30,807 nt of DNA. It comes from a virus. Every line of letters starts with the position of its first letter. Within the stretch, counting starts at the first letter, position 1. The stretch spans positions 1 through 30,807 of IMG/VR virus record IMGVR_UViG_3300025876_000079, one strand, 5' to 3'. The notes beneath the pieces are model-generated. The model saw nothing but the letters and a program-made list of their open reading frames with translations, did not search any database and was not told the DNA's origin. Shown here one piece after another: positions 20,527-29,851 of this stretch. Made by a program: the position numbers and the translations under genes.

Positions 20527-21983
20527 TATCCATACTCCGCTAGGTTTTTTGTGTTAAGTGCATAATATCCACTTGGTGGTGCTGTTTTAAAATTTCCGTA
20601 ACCATTACCATCTGAATTACCACCACTCTCACTATAAGGTGGAGAGCCAAAGTTATAAGAAGCTGTGCCAACAAAATCTGTTGATTGAACATAGCAACAA
20701 GGAAAAACTTCTCCATGATCACTTAAATATTGAGAGCCATTTGTAAATAATTCTGATATTGCTCCTGTTTTATTTGAACCAGATGTTGGATTACCAGAGT
20801 TCATGTAAGTTCCATTTTTACTAATATAAAAAGCAAAGTTATCCATATCCAAAGCAAACCCTAAAACATCTCCTGAAGATATACTTACTACTCCTGTTGT
20901 TATACCACCATCTCCTGAATTTCCTCTAAAATCTGGTACAGCTTCATAGTAAGAAATTCCAGCACTATTTGTACTAGCATGAGGTTCTGATGTATTTCCA
21001 AACGCATTTTTATTAACAAATCCAGAAAACAATCTACCTACACCATTTGATTTTGATTCCCAATACCATTTACCAGAAGTTACACCAAAAGTTGAGGCTA
21101 CCAATGTTACTTCACTAGAACCTATTGCAACTTTAAGATTACCTTCTTCAAGAACAGAAGATGGTGTAGTATTTTGACCTCTCCAAACAGCTAAAGGATT
21201 AAATGTTGCAAAATTATTTGTGCAAGTATCAGTAGATTGATCTATTGCTGTAAGGTTATTAACTGTAAAGTCATTGTCATTACCAGATACATCATTTCCT
21301 AAAGCTGAACTATCTTCAAAGTCTAAATAAAATCCATTTGTGCCAAAGGTTAAACCAGATACATCTATTGGTTTCCATATTCCACTATCTTCGTCAAATT
21401 CTCCAAATGATGTTGGTGCTAGTTGTTGTCCATCTATAAATACAAATTCAGCTAAATACATATCAATAAAATCAGAACTTGTTTCTAAATCTCTACCTAA
21501 ATTAATTACATTTGTGGTATTTATATCTAAATCTGTGTTTTGATCTGGGTAAGTAGCTGCACCGCCATCTCCTTTAACAAGTGATCCTTCTTGCACTCCA
21601 TTTATGTAAATCTTAACTCTATCTGAAGCAGTTCCTTGCGTTGTGTCAAATGCTGCAACTATATGATACCAAGCAGAAACGTCCCTAAATTTTCTAGTTG
21701 TAAATATAAATTTACTAATAGGTTCTAAAGCAATTCTAAATGTATCAGTAGTAGAATGAAAACTTAATCTGTTTGCACCAAGACCACCTGGTCTTACATT
21801 ATAAATAGTATCATTTGTGCCTAATTTAGTTCTTTTAACCCAAAATGAAAAAGTAAATGTTTTTCTATTACTTGCACTACTTGGTGTTCTATTTAAATAG
21901 TCTGAACTACTGTTTTCAAACCTAGCAGAGTTAGCTACATCATAGCCTGTATCTTTTATGGAGTTAGTTCCAAGAATTATCAT
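20526..21983 (-). CDS. Tail fibre protein with LamG and SPRY-like domains
   Basis: 485 residues. Residues about 15-215 look like a concanavalin/LamG domain (TFSFWVKRTKLGTNDTIYNV; AWYHIVAAFDTTQGTASDRV; KIYINGVQEG). Residues about 290-470 resemble a SPRY-like domain (KWYWESKSNGVGRLFSGFVN; GDVLGFALDMDNFAFYISKN). The start MIILGTNSIKDTGYDVANSA and the LamG-SPRY order are typical of marine phage host-recognition fibres that bind glycans. TAATG overlaps link it to both neighbouring fibre genes. Confidence 0.82.
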   Translation of the reverse strand: MIILGTNSIKDTGYDVANSARFENSSSDYLNRTPSSASNRKTFTFSFWVKRTKLGTNDTIYNVRPGGLGANRLSFHSTTDTFRIALEPISKFIFTTRKFRDVSAWYHIVAAFDTTQGTASDRVKIYINGVQEGSLVKGDGGAATYPDQNTDLDINTTNVINLGRDLETSSDFIDMYLAEFVFIDGQQLAPTSFGEFDEDSGIWKPIDVSGLTFGTNGFYLDFEDSSALGNDVSGNDNDFTVNNLTAIDQSTDTCTNNFATFNPLAVWRGQNTTPSSVLEEGNLKVAIGSSEVTLVASTFGVTSGKWYWESKSNGVGRLFSGFVNKNAFGNTSEPHASTNSAGISYYEAVPDFRGNSGDGGITTGVVSISSGDVLGFALDMDNFAFYISKNGTYMNSGNPTSGSNKTGAISELFTNGSQYLSDHGEVFPCCYVQSTDFVGTASYNFGSPPYSESGGNSDGNGYGNFKTAPPSGYYALNTKNLAEYG

Positions 21984-22603
21984 TAACTCTCCAATGTTGG
22001 AAGTTCGCCTAATGGTCTTGATTGAACACCATCACTATCTGTTGTGTAAGTGTATAAAGTTTCTAATGCTGGAGTATCACTTGCATTTGTTATTGCAGTT
22101 TCCATTTCTGCTTGTTTAGTTCTAACAGCATCTCTGTGAGTAGATATAGCACTTGGTATAGCAGTAGATTTTTCTGTGTTTCTAGTTATGTACCAATCAG
22201 TTCTAGCAAGTTCTCCAGCTACTTGTTGTTTTAAAGTTCTAATTAATTGTGTTTTTAAACCCTCTGTTTTTACATCTCCAACAGATTTATCACTTGGTAA
22301 ATCTCCATCATCTGAATCTGCTTGTGTCCATAAGCTATCTGCGTGTGCTTTAGGTGTAGCAGTTCCCCATGATCTTGTAACTTGATTGTCTGCAAAAGCA
22401 TAAGATTCATTTGTGTTGATATACCACTTCTCATCTTTAAAATTAGATGAATCAGTTACTACTTCATAAATACCTATTGCATTTAATTCAGAAGCTGACC
22501 ATAATTGAAATATTTTAGCTGGGTATCTTACATCTCCTATAACCATAGTTTTAGGATTTGTAATTAATTTTGTTACTGAACTATCTTCTACTAATGCGTA
22601 CAT
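21983..22603 (-). CDS. Tail fibre assembly / baseplate accessory protein
   Basis: 206 residues. The N-terminal part (MYALVEDSSVTKLITNPKTM, PAKIFQLWSASELNAIGIYE) and the C-terminal helix pair (AGELARTDWYITRNTEKSTA, IPSAISTHRDAVRT) are the pattern of phage tail fibre assembly chaperones and DUF4376-like proteins. It sits between fibre genes, which fits a chaperone or fibre-attached role. It starts 3 nt after the upstream fibre gene. Confidence 0.68.
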   Translation of the reverse strand: MYALVEDSSVTKLITNPKTMVIGDVRYPAKIFQLWSASELNAIGIYEVVTDSSNFKDEKWYINTNESYAFADNQVTRSWGTATPKAHADSLWTQADSDDGDLPSDKSVGDVKTEGLKTQLIRTLKQQVAGELARTDWYITRNTEKSTAIPSAISTHRDAVRTKQAEMETAITNASDTPALETLYTYTTDSDGVQSRPLGELPTLES

Positions 22604-22606
22604 ATT

Positions 22607-23461
22607 TTAACTTTCACTTAAATTTAATGTTCTACCTACTTCTTGCCAAATAGCACCATTGTATTTGAATACTAATATATCAGTTTTACCATCTGCCGAA
22701 GTAAATGTTGGTGCAGTTGAAGCCGCAAATTCGAATACTGTATTAAAAGCTATTGTGTGTGAACCATTGTAATTAATTTCTACACAAATAAAAGCACCCT
22801 CAACAGGATTAGTTGGTGCAGAGAAAGTAGTGTTTTCTGTTGTTAGATGATATGCGTTTGGTTTAGCTTGTGTATCCCAAGCAACTGCATTTGATGATGA
22901 TGTTAATGCTTGTTGAGGTATGTAAGCAAGATCGTTAAATTTAATAGCCCCTGTTCCTTTTGTACTAAATTCTAAACCAACATTAGTATCATCTCCTGTT
23001 GCAGATATAGATGGATTATTGCTTGTAGCACTATTTGTTAATTCTAAATAATTAACTGCTGAAGCTGTTGTTTGAAATATTAATTGCTCATTACTGTTTT
23101 CATCTAATATTCCATGAGCATCATCTATTCCAATATTATGTGAATTTGTATCTAAGTTGCCACCTAATTGTGGAGTAGTGTCTGAAACTATATCAAATGA
23201 AACTGAACTATCTAACCAATTAACTGTGTTTGCTGAAGTGTCAATATCAGCTAAAGAAATATCGTCAGAGCCATCATAAAATTTTAAAGTTAAGCTATTT
23301 GAACCAGAGTTTGTAGTATCAATCCAAATCGTGCCTTGTACTGCACTACTTGGTCTTGAAGTTCCTGAGTTAGATGAATTAATAGCACCTAGAACATTGT
23401 TTAAATCTGTTCTAAAAGCTGGAAAACCTTGATTGGCAATATCGTAATCATGTTGAGACAT
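22607..23461 (-). CDS. Tail fibre-like structural protein
   Basis: 284 residues, Ser/Thr/Asn rich and beta-type. N-terminal motif FPAFRTDLNNVLGAINSSNS followed by GTIWIDTTNSGSNSLTLKFY and DGSDDISLADID is the common marine phage tail fibre or collar start. The middle (TPQLGGNLDTNSHNIGIDDA) is a repeat-like fibre motif, and the C-terminus (FVFKYNGAIWQEVGRTLNL type) ends the fibre. Predicted trimeric fibre attached to the tail tip. No enzymatic domain. Confidence 0.8.
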   Translation of the reverse strand: MSQHDYDIANQGFPAFRTDLNNVLGAINSSNSGTSRPSSAVQGTIWIDTTNSGSNSLTLKFYDGSDDISLADIDTSANTVNWLDSSVSFDIVSDTTPQLGGNLDTNSHNIGIDDAHGILDENSNEQLIFQTTASAVNYLELTNSATSNNPSISATGDDTNVGLEFSTKGTGAIKFNDLAYIPQQALTSSSNAVAWDTQAKPNAYHLTTENTTFSAPTNPVEGAFICVEINYNGSHTIAFNTVFEFAASTAPTFTSADGKTDILVFKYNGAIWQEVGRTLNLSES

Positions 23462-23478
23462 AGTTTCTTATACTCCTT

Positions 23479-26304
23479 TTAAAAGCCTTTTGCAATATAA
23501 TCAAAGGTACGACTTATTGCTGTACCACCTGAATTTTTAAATGTTAAGTCGAAGCCATTGATTGTCTTGTTTTCTACTAAAAAGAAATCTCCAGTAGCAA
23601 GGTCTTCGCCTGTAATTCCAACTGCATAATTAACAGATTTGAATGAATTTGTAAATGTTATAGTATATGTTCCAGCACCAGAAGTTATATCATTTCCACT
23701 AAATATTCTATCAGGCATATCAATAGTTACTGATAATTCTGATACAACAGGAGTTGATGATAAATCTGTTGAAGTCATTATTAATTTAAATTTAAAGTAT
23801 CTAGCAGTATAATCTCCAATAGTGAAATTTCTAAATGATGTGTAAGTAACATTATCATCAGAGGTTGCTATCTCAATATGTGCATTACAGTTTGCTGGTG
23901 TATCTCCATCAAAGTTAGATTTTTGATCGTCAAAATCTCCTGTTCTACTATCAAAGACATCATCTAAGTTATCTGATGTTTGAGTTATAGAAGCTGTAAT
24001 TCTAGCAGTATGTTTTGCCCCAATATCAATAGGTGTTGCAAACTCATAACTTCCTGACGCAAATAAATCAGCACTTGTTAAACCAGATTCAAATAATCCT
24101 GTTCCATCATCAAATAATCCACTAGCTGAATCAAATAGTTCTGATGAGTCTAATTTTAAAGTATTATCAGATTCAATTACATTTGTTTTAGTTCCTGTAA
24201 AGTCAGGGTGTTCTGATTGAGTTGCTACTGCATTAAAGTTTAAAACTCCTGTAACATTAGAAATAATAGCTGTTGCGTTAGAACTAAAGTTTCCTAGTTT
24301 ATCTACAGCTTTGATAAGATAAGTTCCAACCCTTGCTGGTACATTAATTGAAGTTGCTGGTCTTGATACTTTCTCAACTAATGATACAGAGTTTGACCAA
24401 GTAGCTGAACCATCTATTAAAGCTGAATATCTAATTTGATAATAAGCAAGGTCTAAGTCTGGTATTTGTGTCCAAGATAAGTGAGCCTCTTGTCCAATAA
24501 CATTACAAGAAAAATCTTCAATATCAGATGGAGGTGCGAGAGCACCAATGATTGTTCTAGTTGCTGTTACATAAGTTGATGATACTCCTAAACTATTTAC
24601 AGCTTTAACTCTTACATTATAAATTTGTTGGTCAATTACATTTAAGACTCTGTGATTTAATCCTGAACCTTGTGCATAAATAATATAATCTGAATCTGTA
24701 CTTAACTTGTATTCTACTTGGTAGTAATCAACAAAGCTATCAGGAGAAGCACCTATTGATATATCTAAAGCTACAATTACAGTTCCATCATTATATTCAA
24801 TTAAAGTATCATCTAGTGTAACACTTGCTGGTGGTTGAACAACATTTGGATTAGGTAAGTTAGTTGATGGAATACTAGCTTGTTGAGTTTTACTAGCCCA
24901 AGTATAATGTGAATTTTGGTGTTCAGTTAAATTTAAACCTACTGTAAAATCTTCATTAAAAGATATTGAAATAACTCTAAATGCTTTTGCAGAATAACCT
25001 AATGAACTATGTGTAATATTAACAATATCTCCTATTGCTAAATCATAAGCATTTCCACCAGCATTTATACTTAATTGTATTGCTTCTCTTGATCTTCTTA
25101 AAATAATCTCTGCCATTTCTTCGGCCTGATATGGACTTGTTATTACTTGTCCAAAATCAAAACGACCCTCTAACAAAAATCCACCATCTGCTGACTTCAT
25201 AGTTGCGTGTTGATCTGCACTAGGCAAACTAGAATCATCTATCGGTGGGAACTGCACTTCATCTACTTGCCAATTTTTATCAGGAGAAACATATGAACAA
25301 ATAACTCTATTATATTTATCGTTTTTATTTGGACTCGATACAGAAAACCCACCAAATATATCATCTTCAGTTAAAGTAATTGATGCTGTTCCTGTTGTTT
25401 CAATAACTAATCTGTATTTACCAGAAGTATAAGGAAGATAACCTCTGCAACCTTTTAAAAGAGTTCTTGTATTATCTATAATTTTTTTAGATGTATCTAA
25501 CACAGCATTTGCGTCAAATATATTTATATCACTAGCACCTGAATAAGGTGTTACTTGTGTTACACAAACTTGTGAAGCATCATAAAAAGATTGTAAATCA
25601 ATATCACTTACTGCTAAACCTTTTCCATATCTAGCATTTGTTAAGTAGTCTAATAAAACCCAAGCTGGATTAGTAGAGAAAGCAGCAGTTTGTGCTTCTA
25701 AACTAGAATTATAAGCTACAACTTTTTTACCCTCTATTAATGTTTGTATTTTAGGAATAGAACCAAATACATCTTGATTCCATTTAAAACGAATTGCAAG
25801 ATAAGCTAAACCAGATAATTTATGATTGCTTCCCCAATTAGATAATGTTGATAATAATGTTGATGCTGATTGACCATCTTTTCCATAATGAGGTTCTACT
25901 CTAATTAAACTTTCTCCACCTTTATAAAAAACACTATCGCTACTATCTACTTCAACAACAGTATTATCAGAAAAAGAAGATGCAAAGGTAACATCTTTAT
26001 CATCTATTCTAATTCCTTTTATATCGTTAATTTCTCCCTCTGCTAATATTATAGCAATATATAAATATTGATTATCTGTTCCTGAAGTTTCTACAAATAC
26101 TCTAGTTCCACCAACTAATCTTTCTCCATATATAACAGGAATATTTGCGTCATTAGATTGTTTATTAAGTAGTACACCTTTTTCAAAATCATCTGCTTCA
26201 TTTATACCAAAATCAGGAATATCAACTTCAGGTACAAGCCATGATAAGGCTTTACTAAATACCTTTACTACTGGTTCTAAAATTTTATTTACAATATTAC
26301 CCAT
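23479..26304 (-). CDS. Tail tip / host specificity protein (J-like)
   Basis: 941 residues. The N-terminus (GNIVNKILEPVVKVFSKALS...) leads into the tip-protein core seen in lambda J and GTA g15-type proteins (NIPVIYGERLVGGTRVFVET, 55-74; WVLLDYLTNARYGKGLAVSD, about 216-235). Fibronectin type III-like modules follow (about 490-690: YNVRVKAVNSLGVSSTYVTA, LSWTQIPDLDLAYYQIRYSA). The C-terminal 200 residues look carbohydrate-binding (about 700-860) and end in an H-lectin-like unit (TYTITFTNSFKSVNYAVGIT). A degenerate repeat, ELFDSASGLFDDGTGLFESG, lies between. It probably mediates receptor contact. Confidence 0.88.
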   Translation of the reverse strand: MGNIVNKILEPVVKVFSKALSWLVPEVDIPDFGINEADDFEKGVLLNKQSNDANIPVIYGERLVGGTRVFVETSGTDNQYLYIAIILAEGEINDIKGIRIDDKDVTFASSFSDNTVVEVDSSDSVFYKGGESLIRVEPHYGKDGQSASTLLSTLSNWGSNHKLSGLAYLAIRFKWNQDVFGSIPKIQTLIEGKKVVAYNSSLEAQTAAFSTNPAWVLLDYLTNARYGKGLAVSDIDLQSFYDASQVCVTQVTPYSGASDINIFDANAVLDTSKKIIDNTRTLLKGCRGYLPYTSGKYRLVIETTGTASITLTEDDIFGGFSVSSPNKNDKYNRVICSYVSPDKNWQVDEVQFPPIDDSSLPSADQHATMKSADGGFLLEGRFDFGQVITSPYQAEEMAEIILRRSREAIQLSINAGGNAYDLAIGDIVNITHSSLGYSAKAFRVISISFNEDFTVGLNLTEHQNSHYTWASKTQQASIPSTNLPNPNVVQPPASVTLDDTLIEYNDGTVIVALDISIGASPDSFVDYYQVEYKLSTDSDYIIYAQGSGLNHRVLNVIDQQIYNVRVKAVNSLGVSSTYVTATRTIIGALAPPSDIEDFSCNVIGQEAHLSWTQIPDLDLAYYQIRYSALIDGSATWSNSVSLVEKVSRPATSINVPARVGTYLIKAVDKLGNFSSNATAIISNVTGVLNFNAVATQSEHPDFTGTKTNVIESDNTLKLDSSELFDSASGLFDDGTGLFESGLTSADLFASGSYEFATPIDIGAKHTARITASITQTSDNLDDVFDSRTGDFDDQKSNFDGDTPANCNAHIEIATSDDNVTYTSFRNFTIGDYTARYFKFKLIMTSTDLSSTPVVSELSVTIDMPDRIFSGNDITSGAGTYTITFTNSFKSVNYAVGITGEDLATGDFFLVENKTINGFDLTFKNSGGTAISRTFDYIAKGF

Positions 26305-26708
26305 TAGATATGAAACTCCCTTTTATATTTTTTAGATATTCTGTAGATATTATTATTGTGATCTACTCTTAACCAATTAATACATTCGTTAGTTTGAAGA
26401 TAATCTTTAAAATAATTATAAACCCAAGACATAACTATTCTTGCATTTTTTATAATAACAATATCACATAACCATAGATTAGTTCCACTTTGCCATGTAT
26501 TATTTTTAACAGTACCTTTTTGTTTATAAAATAATTCATTCTCTTTATTTAAGAAAGCCCAATTTACAAAACCATAAATACCATCATCATCTTCAAATTT
26601 TTTATATTGATTACATTGTATTGATGGCAATATATGATTAGCCAAATCTTTATCAGTATTATCTTTATATTTATCAAACTGTTTATATAAATTAATAATA
26701 TCTTGCAT
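26304..26708 (-). CDS. HlyC-like toxin-activating lysine acyltransferase homologue
   Basis: 134 residues from ATG 26708 (GGGGAAGATCATA upstream, TAATG with previous stop). The RTX acyltransferase pattern is visible along most of the length: ILPSIQCNQY (27-36, cf. HlyC VLPAIRANQY), GFVNWAFLNKENEL (46-59), WQSGTNLWLCD (72-82, with Asp82 at HlyC Asp92), and NWLRVDHNNNIYRIS (111-125). Bacterial HlyC moves fatty acyl chains from acyl-ACP to toxin lysines. The residue at the place of HlyC catalytic His23 appears to be Tyr14, with a nearby His25. It occupies the slot where GTA-like tail modules carry the NlpC/P60 peptidase. Homology is inferred by eye; activity is uncertain. Confidence 0.7.
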   Translation of the reverse strand: MQDIINLYKQFDKYKDNTDKDLANHILPSIQCNQYKKFEDDDGIYGFVNWAFLNKENELFYKQKGTVKNNTWQSGTNLWLCDIVIIKNARIVMSWVYNYFKDYLQTNECINWLRVDHNNNIYRISKKYKREFHI

Positions 26709-27274
26709 TATGATCTTCCCCATTTAATATCTTGTACTGTTTGAGATGAAAATTGCATACCAACATCTGTACTAAAAAATCTTTGTTGAGATGTTGAATT
26801 TGTTTTTCTTCCATTTTTTTTATCAAAGTTAGCCCAATGAGAAGTAACATTTAAAATAACTGCACTTTCTTTTGTTGTTTCAGAAATTTCAAAAGTATCT
26901 ATCTGGCCATCATATAAAAGAAAAGGGTCAGCAATAATAGCATTAGAATCATCTAAAAAACCTCTAAAAATAACTACTGAATCATTAACAACATTTTCAT
27001 TTAAACAAGTTGATATAAGTGATTGGTCTGCACCTGAAAAACCTAACTTTAATGAAGTTTTAGTTATATCTACTTCTTCTGTAAAATTAGATATACCCAT
27101 AATAAGACTAGAGGTTGCGTAAGTAACTGATGAGCCAGATATAGAAGATGTTAAAGGAAATGAGCAATCAGTAAAATTAAGAGGAGTGCCAAAACCAATA
27201 GTAATAAGATGTATTGGTCTTAAATCATTTGTTGCTAGTTCGTTCTTTGTTGCTGTCGTTAGGCTTCTCGTCAT
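26708..27274 (-). CDS. DUF2163-type tail protein
   Basis: 188 residues from ATG 27274 (MTRSLTTATKNELATNDLRP); a TTG nine nt upstream is less likely. The sequence follows the DUF2163/GTA g13 pattern: a start that mentions an early loop (HLITIGFGTPLNFTDCSFPL), NFTEEVDITKTSLKLGFSGA, and a strand LYDGQIDTFEISETTKESA. Family members form part of the baseplate hub. The order distal tail protein - DUF2163 - (small gene) - tip protein matches alphaproteobacterial gene transfer agents. Missing here is the C-terminal extension of larger homologues. Confidence 0.75.
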   Translation of the reverse strand: MTRSLTTATKNELATNDLRPIHLITIGFGTPLNFTDCSFPLTSSISGSSVTYATSSLIMGISNFTEEVDITKTSLKLGFSGADQSLISTCLNENVVNDSVVIFRGFLDDSNAIIADPFLLYDGQIDTFEISETTKESAVILNVTSHWANFDKKNGRKTNSTSQQRFFSTDVGMQFSSQTVQDIKWGRS

Positions 27275-27449
27275 GTTCCTCAAATGTTCGTCTGTTTATT
27301 TTTATTGAATCATTGACAGTATAAATAGCATTTTTAGATGGGTCTTTATACTTACCTTGATTCAAAGATTGAGCATCAAGATCATCAGCTTCAATTATTT
27401 CTTCAGCTAAAAAATCAACACTAATCCAATATTTTACTTTGTATTTCAT
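27225..27449 (-). CDS. Small tail-region protein, unknown
   Basis: 74 residues (MKYKVKYWISVDFLAEEIIE...). It has a beta-alpha start and a hydrophilic C-terminus (HDEKPNDSNKERTSNK). The 3' end overlaps the DUF2163 gene by 50 nt in another frame. The gene starts directly after the stop of the distal tail gene. No family recognised; a tail assembly accessory is the positional guess. Confidence 0.6.
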   Translation of the reverse strand: MKYKVKYWISVDFLAEEIIEADDLDAQSLNQGKYKDPSKNAIYTVNDSIKINRRTFEEHDEKPNDSNKERTSNK

Positions 27450-28070
27450 CTATAAGGATTCTTCAACATCAAATTCAAATTGATATAAAAATGCACCATC
27501 TTTTGCTGTTCCTACTGCACCAAATTCTTGAATATCATTTGTTAAATGTACTGTAAAAGGAACATTATCATAAGTAACTACTGAATCATCTGCAAGTGCT
27601 GTAATTAAAGGTGGCTCAATGGTTACTGTTGATGCGTTACTAGAAGCCTGAACATCTTCGACTACCATATAAACTTTTGAATGACTTGCAAACTTTATAA
27701 AATCTCCAGCTTTAAATGCGTGTGGATTATCGTTGTGGTGTCCGTCCATAGCAATAGTTGTATCTCCAACTGCGTGAACACCATTAACTAAAACTGTGTT
27801 TGTTTCATTACCTCTAGCATCTTCTATTTCTGGTGGGATTATTGTAAAGTTTTCTTTGCTTGATCTTTGTTTCATTATAAAAGCCATTAACTCTCCATAA
27901 ACATCTGATCTAGTTCCTGTAACTATTCTAATTGTAAATCCAAATCTTTGGTTATCTATTTGTCTTGCAAGTTTCTTACCAGATACAGATTTAGAGATAA
28001 TAGTATTTTGAATTGACTTTATTCCTAAAGTTTCAAATTTAGCAGAAGATATTGGAAAAGCACCAGCCAT
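27450..28070 (-). CDS. Distal tail / minor tail protein (Dit or gpM/L-like slot)
   Basis: 206 residues. Pattern MAGAFPISSAKFETLGIKSI, RQIDNQRFGFTIRIVTGTRS, GELMAFIMKQRSSKENFTII, HAFKAGDFIKFASHSKVYMV and VPFTVHLTNDIQEFGAVG matches the common siphophage minor tail protein that follows the tape measure, corresponding in place to GTA g12 or lambda gpM/L. It would form the ring joining tail tube to tip. It begins at a TAATG overlap with the tape measure stop. Confidence 0.8.
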   Translation of the reverse strand: MAGAFPISSAKFETLGIKSIQNTIISKSVSGKKLARQIDNQRFGFTIRIVTGTRSDVYGELMAFIMKQRSSKENFTIIPPEIEDARGNETNTVLVNGVHAVGDTTIAMDGHHNDNPHAFKAGDFIKFASHSKVYMVVEDVQASSNASTVTIEPPLITALADDSVVTYDNVPFTVHLTNDIQEFGAVGTAKDGAFLYQFEFDVEESL

Positions 28071-29851
28071 TAGATTATTGCACCTCTCCCTCTTTCATTA
28101 ACAGATTCATTTATAATTCTTGATATAGTTCCACGTCTTTCAATTAATAACTGATCTATTCCAGCAGCATTAACTGCATTGATTGTGAAATTAACATTTA
28201 CTGCACCACTATTTCCTGTACCTCTAGCATTTTGTGTAATTTGTCCTGTTTGGTTAGGTACAAATAATTCTGGCCCATTTTCTCCAACTAAAATTGGTCT
28301 GCCTTTTGATACTGCACCACCTTGAGCATGAGAACCACCAATGTTACCCATGTTAAAACCACCACCACCAGCCATTGAACCACCACCAGTTAGAACTGCA
28401 AGTATAGCTGCAAGTGCAACTTGTTTTCCTAATTCTGACGTATATCTTTTAGCACTATTCAGTCTTTTATTTTCTCCTAATAAAAGTTTATCTCCTAAAA
28501 TTTTTTGTATTCCCATTCTAATAACAACTTCAATTAATAATGCTAAAGTATTAACAAGTGCGTCTGCTACCATTTTTTTAAACGATTTACCTAAATCTTC
28601 TCCAAGTATAACTGCTCTTGATAAAGCATTTGAAAAAGATGTAATACCAGAATTTAAACCCTCAACTATTGTTGTTCTAATATTTGTAAATTTATTTTTT
28701 ATATTTTCTAAAGCACCCTGATTTAATTCTTCAAATTTAGCAATAGCTTTTTCAGTTGCAGTTGGGATTCTATATCCTAATTCATTTTCATAATTGTATA
28801 AAAATGTATCTATTTCTTCTAATTCTTCTTTAAGTGGAATTATGGTTTTATATATATCTCTTGCGTCAGGTAATTTTAATTTTATTTCATTTTCTTTACC
28901 AAAGAAATTTTGTAGTCTACTGAAAAGGTTGTTAAGTACAATTCCTGTACCAACAATTTTTGCAGTTAAGCCACCAAAAGCAACCATTAATAAAGCTATA
29001 ACATCTAATAATTCTCTAAAGTTTTTAGTTAAAATTTTAACTGCTCTTGCTAATTCTAAAACACCTACTGCAAGTTTTTCTCCTATTTCTCTACTTAATC
29101 TTCTAATAGCTTCATCATTAGTTTCTGTAAATTTTTTTAAATCTCCTAATTGTTTTTTAAGTTCATCAAAAAACCCTTTAGCTATTTCAGTTTCTATTGT
29201 GAAATAAGCATCTTTTAAGTTTGATATAGTTCCTTTTAAAGTTTGTGCTAGTTTGTTTGTTAGTTCTCCAAATTTACCACCAGTTCCAAATGCTTTTGCT
29301 AATCCTTTAATAGACTCATCAACACTAACTTTTACTCCAGCAGAGAAACCAGCCATAGCTGTTACTGCTCTATCTCTAAATAAATCTGCTGAACCTATAC
29401 CAGCACTAAATGATCTTTGTATTTGTTGAGAAGCTAAAGCAAAATCTCCACCCAATTGAACTGCTGTGTTACCAGTAATTTTTAATAATTCTTCAAATGA
29501 TATTCCAAGTGATTCTGCTTTTTCTGAAACAGTTGCTAAAGCTGTTACACCTTGTTGAATATTTGATAGTTCAAATGGAGTTGTTTTTGCAAATTTTGTA
29601 ACTGCATCTAGTGCTGCTTTACCTTTTTTAGCACTTCCAAATAATGCTTCTAGTTGAACACCAAGTTCTTCAATTTGCATACCAGCACTAATAATACCTC
29701 TAAGTACAAGACCAGCACCAAGACCTATAAAAGCATTTCTTAAATTAAATACAGCACCTTTAACTTTTGCAAGACTTCCTTGCATTTTATTAAAGGCTTG
29801 TGCAGATTTATCCTTTGCTACAATGTCTATATTAAGTCTTTGATTTGCCAT
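28070..29851 (-). CDS. Tail tape measure protein
   Basis: 593 residues. The N-terminal 20-110 region (NIDIVAKDKSAQAFNKMQGS; NAFIGLGAGLVLRGIISAGM), the tape-measure N domain (AAVTKFAKTTPFELSN..., FEELLKITGNTAVQLGGDFA), a hydrophobic segment (about 275-305, LLDVIALLMVAFGGLTAKIV) and the C-terminal signature ASGGPVS-like AQGGAVSKGRPILVGENGPE then LFVPN are typical. It sets tail length: at about 0.15 nm per residue the tail would be about 90 nm. The plus-strand frames 28341-28721 and 28794-29207 are antisense shadows. Confidence 0.92.
   Translation of the reverse strand: MANQRLNIDIVAKDKSAQAFNKMQGSLAKVKGAVFNLRNAFIGLGAGLVLRGIISAGMQIEELGVQLEALFGSAKKGKAALDAVTKFAKTTPFELSNIQQGVTALATVSEKAESLGISFEELLKITGNTAVQLGGDFALASQQIQRSFSAGIGSADLFRDRAVTAMAGFSAGVKVSVDESIKGLAKAFGTGGKFGELTNKLAQTLKGTISNLKDAYFTIETEIAKGFFDELKKQLGDLKKFTETNDEAIRRLSREIGEKLAVGVLELARAVKILTKNFRELLDVIALLMVAFGGLTAKIVGTGIVLNNLFSRLQNFFGKENEIKLKLPDARDIYKTIIPLKEELEEIDTFLYNYENELGYRIPTATEKAIAKFEELNQGALENIKNKFTNIRTTIVEGLNSGITSFSNALSRAVILGEDLGKSFKKMVADALVNTLALLIEVVIRMGIQKILGDKLLLGENKRLNSAKRYTSELGKQVALAAILAVLTGGGSMAGGGGFNMGNIGGSHAQGGAVSKGRPILVGENGPELFVPNQTGQITQNARGTGNSGAVNVNFTINAVNAAGIDQLLIERRGTISRIINESVNERGRGAII

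Noticed and set aside
22607-26304. RTX-type repeats as substrate for the HlyC-like protein
   Set aside because: The Asp/Ser/Gly-rich segments in the tip and fibre proteins lack the GGxGxDxxx nonapeptide; the Asp-rich DDGTGLFESG part is a different degenerate repeat.
28341-29207. Two plus-strand frames (126 and 137 codons) opposite the tape measure gene
   Set aside because: Composition (Ser, Leu, Phe, Pro) is that expected from reading a Lys/Ala/Gly-rich gene backwards; no binding sites and no operon context.
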